DNA of 43,947 nucleotides from an uncultured Oscillospiraceae bacterium (GTDB lineage Bacteria > Bacillota > Clostridia > Oscillospirales > Oscillospiraceae): NCBI GenBank assembly GCA_947629915.1, contig CANRFN010000039.1, positions 1-43,947 on the forward strand, in the 5' to 3' direction. Of this stretch, positions 40,316 through 43,947 are shown in pieces. The translations under genes and the position numbers were made by a program. A model generated the notes under the pieces. That model saw nothing but the letters and a program-made list of their open reading frames with translations, searched no databases and was not told the DNA's origin. The number at the start of each line of letters is the position of its first letter. Position 1 is the first letter of the stretch.

Positions 40316-41662
40316 ATGGCAACACCTCTCTGGGATCTGCTGCGGCAGCTGTCTGCGGAGCAGCCCCTGCGGATGGACATGCCGGGTCACCACGGGGAGC
40401 CGCTGCCCATGGGATTTCCCTGGCCTGTGGAACTGGACTACACGGAGAACGGCCGGACCGGCAACCTCTATGATAATGACCCCGATGCCATCCAGGCGGC
40501 GGAGGCACTGTGGGCCGCCCGTTTTGGCATGGACCAGTGTCTCTTTCTCACCGGCGGCTCCACCCAGGGCATCCACGCGGGACTCACCCTGTTGGCAGCT
40601 CCGGACTCCACCATTGCCTTAGACCGGGGCAGCCATCGGTCTGCGTACACCGGCATGGGCCTTCTGGATCTGCACCCCGTCTATCTCTCCCGCCCCTGGC
40701 TGACAGACCTGCAGGTGTGCGGCGCCACCCAACCAGATGATGTGGCAGATGTGCTTCGGCAGCACCCGGAGATCCAGACGGTCTGCATCACCTCTCCCTC
40801 CTATTACGGCGTGCTCTCCGATATTCCCGCCATCGCAGCAGTCTGCCACCAGGCCGGCACCCGGCTGATGGTGGACGCCGCCCACGGCGCCCACCTGCCC
40901 TTTCTGGGCTATCGCGGGTTCGAGGCGGCGGATGTGGTGGTGATGTCCGCCCACAAGACCCTGTGCGCCCCGGGACAGACCGCGCTGCTCTTCGCCAATG
41001 GCATCTCCGGGGACGCCATGCGCAGGGCGGCATCCATGCACGGCACATCCTCCCCCTCCTATGTGATGATGGCGGCATTAGACGCCGTCCGGGCGTATAT
41101 GGAAGGGCCCGGCGCCGCACAATACCAGCAGACGGTACAACTGGTGTCTGATCTCCGCTCCCGCTGGCCCTCTCTTCATGATCTCCCCGCCCTGCAGCTG
41201 GACCCCACCCGGCTCACTCTACTGCAGCGGGACGGATATGCCATGGCGGAGCGGCTGCGGCAGCAGGGCATCTACGCCGAGCTCTCAGACACCGGCCATG
41301 TGGTTCTGATCCTCACCTCCGTAGACACCCCAAAACACATTCAGCGCCTGGAGAAAGCACTGTCCAAGGAGACCTGGCTTGCTCCTGAGCCCTGTCCGCC
41401 GGCGCCGGAACCTCCGCAGGCAGTCTGCTCCGCTCGGGATGCCCTCTTTGCCCCCTGGGAGAGGGTCCCCCTCGCCCAGGCAGCCGGCCGGATTGCGGCC
41501 AGTCCCATCGCACCCTATCCCCCGGGGGTACCGGTGGTGGCACCGGGCGAAGAGATTTCGAAAAAAAGTCTAGCCTATCTCGCGCAAATCGGGTATAATG
41601 AGACGATGGCAGATGTGGTCTGCCAAAGTTTTGCGGAAAGGGTGCCGTCTGATGCCGATTGA
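40316..41662 (+). CDS. Orn/Lys/Arg decarboxylase-like PLP enzyme (YaaO type)
   Basis: This 448-residue fold-type I PLP protein has MDMPGHHGEPL near 20-30, LTGGSTQGIHAGL near 78-90, a VDAAHGAHLPF aspartate near 186-196 and the PLP lysine in MSAHKTLCAPGQ near 211-222. A small C-terminal domain ends in PPGVPVVAPGEEIS. It resembles B. subtilis YaaO, annotated as lysine/arginine decarboxylase, whose true substrate is unsure. It is shorter than biosynthetic arginine decarboxylases. The ribosome site is weak. Its 3' end overlaps the next gene by 11 bases. In B. subtilis yaaO also lies upstream of holB and yaaT, but with tmk, yaaQ and yaaR in between, which are missing here. Confidence 0.82.
   Translation: MATPLWDLLRQLSAEQPLRMDMPGHHGEPLPMGFPWPVELDYTENGRTGNLYDNDPDAIQAAEALWAARFGMDQCLFLTGGSTQGIHAGLTLLAAPDSTIALDRGSHRSAYTGMGLLDLHPVYLSRPWLTDLQVCGATQPDDVADVLRQHPEIQTVCITSPSYYGVLSDIPAIAAVCHQAGTRLMVDAAHGAHLPFLGYRGFEAADVVVMSAHKTLCAPGQTALLFANGISGDAMRRAASMHGTSSPSYVMMAALDAVRAYMEGPGAAQYQQTVQLVSDLRSRWPSLHDLPALQLDPTRLTLLQRDGYAMAERLRQQGIYAELSDTGHVVLILTSVDTPKHIQRLEKALSKETWLAPEPCPPAPEPPQAVCSARDALFAPWERVPLAQAAGRIAASPIAPYPPGVPVVAPGEEISKKSLAYLAQIGYNETMADVVCQSFAERVPSDAD
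41594..41599 (+). promoter_or_regulatory. Possible internal -10 element before the delta' gene
   Basis: A perfect TATAAT lies within the end of the YaaO-like gene, 53 bases before the delta' start and just after an unusually AT-rich stretch. The -35 position reads TAGCCT, a poor match, so this is tentative. Confidence 0.3.
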
Positions 41663-42416
41663 GCTACCAAGAACCCTGTCTCACGCATATCTGATCTCCG
41701 GCGGCTCCCACACCTCCCGCATGGATACCGCTCTGGAGTTCACCCGGGGCTACCTCTGTGAGCACGGCATTCCCCCCTGCGGGAAGTGCCGCGCCTGCCA
41801 CAAGGTGACAGCCGGCATCCACCCCGATGTGACGGTCTTAGGCCCCGATGACGGCAAGGCGACCATCTCTGTGGACCAGGCCCGGACCATGCGGTCCAAC
41901 GCCTATATCCGCCCCAATGAGGGCAGGCACAAAGTGTATATCATAGATCCGGCAGATGCTTTGCTCCCGGAATCTCAAGGCGCTCTGCTGCAGATCCTAG
42001 AGGAAGGCCCCGCCTATGCGGCGTTCCTGCTGCTCACCTCCGAGGCCAGTCTGATGCTGGAGACCATCCGCTCCCGGTGCGAGCCCATCGTCCTCCCGCC
42101 GGACCACGAGGACACCGATCCGGAACTTCTGGCAAAGGCGGACAACCTGGCCACGCTGCTCATCCAGGGAGATGAGTTCGCCGTGATGAAAGGCTTTGTG
42201 GCGTTGGAGCAGGAGAAGATCAGCACCCAGGAGCTCTCCGATCTGTTGCTGCTCACAGAGGACTTTGTCTCGGACCACCTCCCGGATACCCATCCCCAGA
42301 AATATCTCCAGGCGGGCCGGGTGCTGGACGCCCTCCGCACCGCCCGGGAAGACGCCATATACAACCTGAACCCCGGCCTCACCCTGGGCCGGATGGCCGC
42401 ACAGATCTTCCGCTGA
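41652..42416 (+). CDS. holB: DNA polymerase III subunit delta' (clamp loader)
   Basis: The 254-residue protein has the delta' pattern: HAYLISGGSHTSRMDTALEF at the start, where the Walker A is degenerate as usual for delta'. A Cys4 zinc module CEHGIPPCGKCRACHK lies near 36-51, KVYIIDPADALLPESQGALL near 93-112 and the SRC motif IRSRCEP near 138-144. It helps load the beta clamp in DNA replication. It is shorter than typical delta' (about 320), with a reduced C-terminal domain. I chose the ATG at 41652, which overlaps the previous gene and has AAAGGG 9 bases upstream; an ATG 54 bases earlier in frame has no ribosome site. Confidence 0.85.
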   Translation: MPIELPRTLSHAYLISGGSHTSRMDTALEFTRGYLCEHGIPPCGKCRACHKVTAGIHPDVTVLGPDDGKATISVDQARTMRSNAYIRPNEGRHKVYIIDPADALLPESQGALLQILEEGPAYAAFLLLTSEASLMLETIRSRCEPIVLPPDHEDTDPELLAKADNLATLLIQGDEFAVMKGFVALEQEKISTQELSDLLLLTEDFVSDHLPDTHPQKYLQAGRVLDALRTAREDAIYNLNPGLTLGRMAAQIFR

Positions 42417-42449
42417 ACCCCCGCAAATCTACCAAGGGAGGCCCCGTAA

Positions 42450-43697
42450 GTGACAGAAATTATCAGTGTCCGGTTCCGCCCGGGCAGCAAACAATATTAT
42501 TTTGATCCCAATGGCCAGAAAGTGTCCGATGGGACCAACGTGGTCGTGGAGACGGGGAAAGGCCTGGAGTTCGGCACCTGCGTCCACGGCAACACCATGA
42601 TTGAGGACGAGGCGGTAGTGCAGCCGCTGCGGCCTTTGATCCGCATTGCCAATCCCGATGACATAGCCAGGGCCCTGGAAAACCGCAGGCTGGAGGCCGA
42701 GGCGCTCCGGCTCTGCAAGAAGCTCATCACCCAGCACAAGCTGGACATGAAGCTGGTCTCCGTGGAGTACTCTTTCGATGCCGCCAAGGTGATCTTCTTC
42801 TTCACCGCGGAGAACCGGGTGGATTTCCGCTCCCTGGTGAAGGACCTTGCCAACACCCTCCACGCCCGGATTGAGCTCCGGCAGATCGGTGTCCGCGATG
42901 AGGCCCGGATCCTCGGCGGCTTCGGCAGCTGCGGCAAACCTTTCTGCTGCTCGCAGTTCCTGGGAGACTTCCAGCCGGTATCTATCAAGATGGCCAAAAC
43001 CCAGAGCCTGTCTCTCAACCCCACCAAGATCTCCGGCACCTGCGGCAGGCTGATGTGCTGCCTGAAGTATGAGCAGGACGCCTATGAGGACGCCATGAAG
43101 CGCTGCCCCAAGGTGGAGTCTTTCGTGGAGTGCCCGGACGGCGTGGGTACCATTACGTCTGTGAACCTACTGAAAGAGACGGTAAAGGTGAAGTTGGAGG
43201 ACTCTACCGAGCAGCCCCGCAACTACCTCACCAGTGAGATTCGGGTGGTGCGCAGCGGCAAGGGCAAGCGCCCCGAGGACTATGTGGCACCGCCGCAGGA
43301 AGAACTGGATAAACTCCGGGATCCCCAGGCGGAGATGGCCCGCACCGGACGAGTGGGCGGACAGACCGTCTCCCTCTCCGAGGCACTGGATCAGTTCCTC
43401 GGCATAGACCCCCAGGAGGAGCAGTCCGGGGACAGGCGGGAGAAAGGAAAATCCCGCAGGAGGAAAGAGATCCCCGTCCAGCCGGCGGAGAAGCCGAAGT
43501 CTGGAAAGGGCAAGGTGGTAAACGAGCGGCCCGCAGTCCGCGCCATGCGGCAGGCAGCTGCCCGGCAGGAGGCGGCGCAACAGGCACAGGCAGCACAGCC
43601 GTCTCCCACCAGTACAGACACATCCCGGAGGCGCCCGCCCCGCACCCGGAGGCCGGAGGGTGGATCCACGCCCCCAACCGATTCGGACAACGGCTGA
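42450..43697 (+). CDS. ricT: RicT/YaaT-like PSP1-domain protein
   Basis: The 415-residue protein has the PSP1 domain at about 45-250. The cysteine set is in GSCGKPFCCSQFL (near 154-166) and GTCGRLMCCLKYE (near 190-202), which in B. subtilis takes part in holding iron-sulfur clusters of the RicA-RicF-RicT complex. That complex helps RNase Y mature mRNAs and affects sporulation and competence. The last 150 residues are a low-complexity Lys/Arg/Ala/Pro tail, longer than in B. subtilis YaaT, and possibly bind RNA. The start is a GTG at 42450 with GGGAGG 8 bases before it. It lies 33 bases after holB, as in many Firmicutes. RicA and RicF genes are not in the window. Confidence 0.9.
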   Translation: MTEIISVRFRPGSKQYYFDPNGQKVSDGTNVVVETGKGLEFGTCVHGNTMIEDEAVVQPLRPLIRIANPDDIARALENRRLEAEALRLCKKLITQHKLDMKLVSVEYSFDAAKVIFFFTAENRVDFRSLVKDLANTLHARIELRQIGVRDEARILGGFGSCGKPFCCSQFLGDFQPVSIKMAKTQSLSLNPTKISGTCGRLMCCLKYEQDAYEDAMKRCPKVESFVECPDGVGTITSVNLLKETVKVKLEDSTEQPRNYLTSEIRVVRSGKGKRPEDYVAPPQEELDKLRDPQAEMARTGRVGGQTVSLSEALDQFLGIDPQEEQSGDRREKGKSRRRKEIPVQPAEKPKSGKGKVVNERPAVRAMRQAAARQEAAQQAQAAQPSPTSTDTSRRRPPRTRRPEGGSTPPTDSDNG

Positions 43698-43722
43698 GAC
43701 GGCTCAATAATACGCCCATAGC

Positions 43723-43759
43723 GTTTAGCGCCTACCCGGATACTGGGTAGGCGCTAAAC
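43723..43759 (+). terminator. Terminator-like hairpin after ricT
   Basis: A 15-bp perfect stem GTTTAGCGCCTACCC with its complement closes a seven-base loop, 26 bases after the ricT stop. TTGTCTC follows, so the U-tract is weak. Confidence 0.65.
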
Positions 43760-43947
43760 TTGTCTCAGCCCTTTGCAGATCGTCTGTTTCACTGCTTCTT
43801 TGCCAGTCTTGCACCAGAGTGCCAATTTCACCGGCAAAGACTCTCCGATGGCCTTGAGGACTCAGGCGTATGTTATCCGACTGATTAAACCGGCCTGATT
43901 TGCCGGTTTTAGCACCGAATTGGGGTCGGACATTGGTAATGAGCCCG
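43760..43947. other. Window end, no gene recognised
   Basis: No supported gene is seen. A second hairpin, AAACCGGC/GCCGGTTT at 43887-43909 followed by T, could be another terminator. A gene may begin beyond the window. Confidence 0.4.

Overview
The window looks like a chromosomal segment of a GC-rich, low-oxygen gut Firmicute, most likely an Oscillospirales/Clostridia member. The evidence is strong AGGAGG-type ribosome binding sites, split transketolase subunits, a GPH sugar symporter, a LytTR two-component system, RicT next to DNA polymerase III delta', Cna_B/VWA surface protein architecture, and a circularly permuted GH3 enzyme of the ruminococcal kind. This is inferred from gene content; no rRNA gene is present to confirm it.

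Layout. 1-2.9 kb is a graveyard of mobile-element and toxin-antitoxin remnants: a truncated IS1634/IS4-type transposase, an AbiEi-like antitoxin whose toxin survives only as a start, and HTH and Rpn-like fragments. 2.9-17.5 kb is a glycan-use region. It holds a GH78-GH30 operon, a lone DUF4143 AAA ATPase, and a GH3-GH5-GPH symporter operon, all on the minus strand except the ATPase. The GH3 is a 2201-residue membrane protein with a permuted catalytic module, six central membrane segments and nine extracellular repeat units. 18.0-19.3 kb is a second DUF4143 ATPase broken by a one-base frameshift. 19.6-26.6 kb is a 2303-residue VWA/Cna_B surface adhesin with a variant sorting signal. 26.6-28.9 kb is mostly non-coding with a small excisionase-like gene and a DUF4869 gene. 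29.0-31.1 kb is an AgrC/LytTR-type two-component pair without a visible peptide gene. 31.8-35.3 kb has a frameshifted DUF6575-like gene, a metallophosphoesterase and a ParB-like/BMP fusion protein. 35.6-36.3 kb is pyrrolidone-carboxylate peptidase. 36.4-39.3 kb is a galM-transketolase operon. 39.9-43.7 kb is a plus-strand housekeeping run: NUDIX hydrolase, Orn/Lys/Arg decarboxylase-like protein, DNA polymerase III delta' and RicT.

How the genes may work together (inference). The giant GH3 would act at the cell surface and bind a glycan or glycoside through its tandem repeats. The GPH symporter would import released sugar, and the cytoplasmic GH5, GH30 and GH78 enzymes, which lack signal peptides, would finish degradation of beta-glucosides or rhamnoglucosides. 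GalM and transketolase would feed central metabolism. The adhesin would hold the cell to host or food surfaces.

No CRISPR array, tRNA, rRNA or replication origin was recognised. Promoter and terminator calls are by eye from consensus hexamers and stem-loops.
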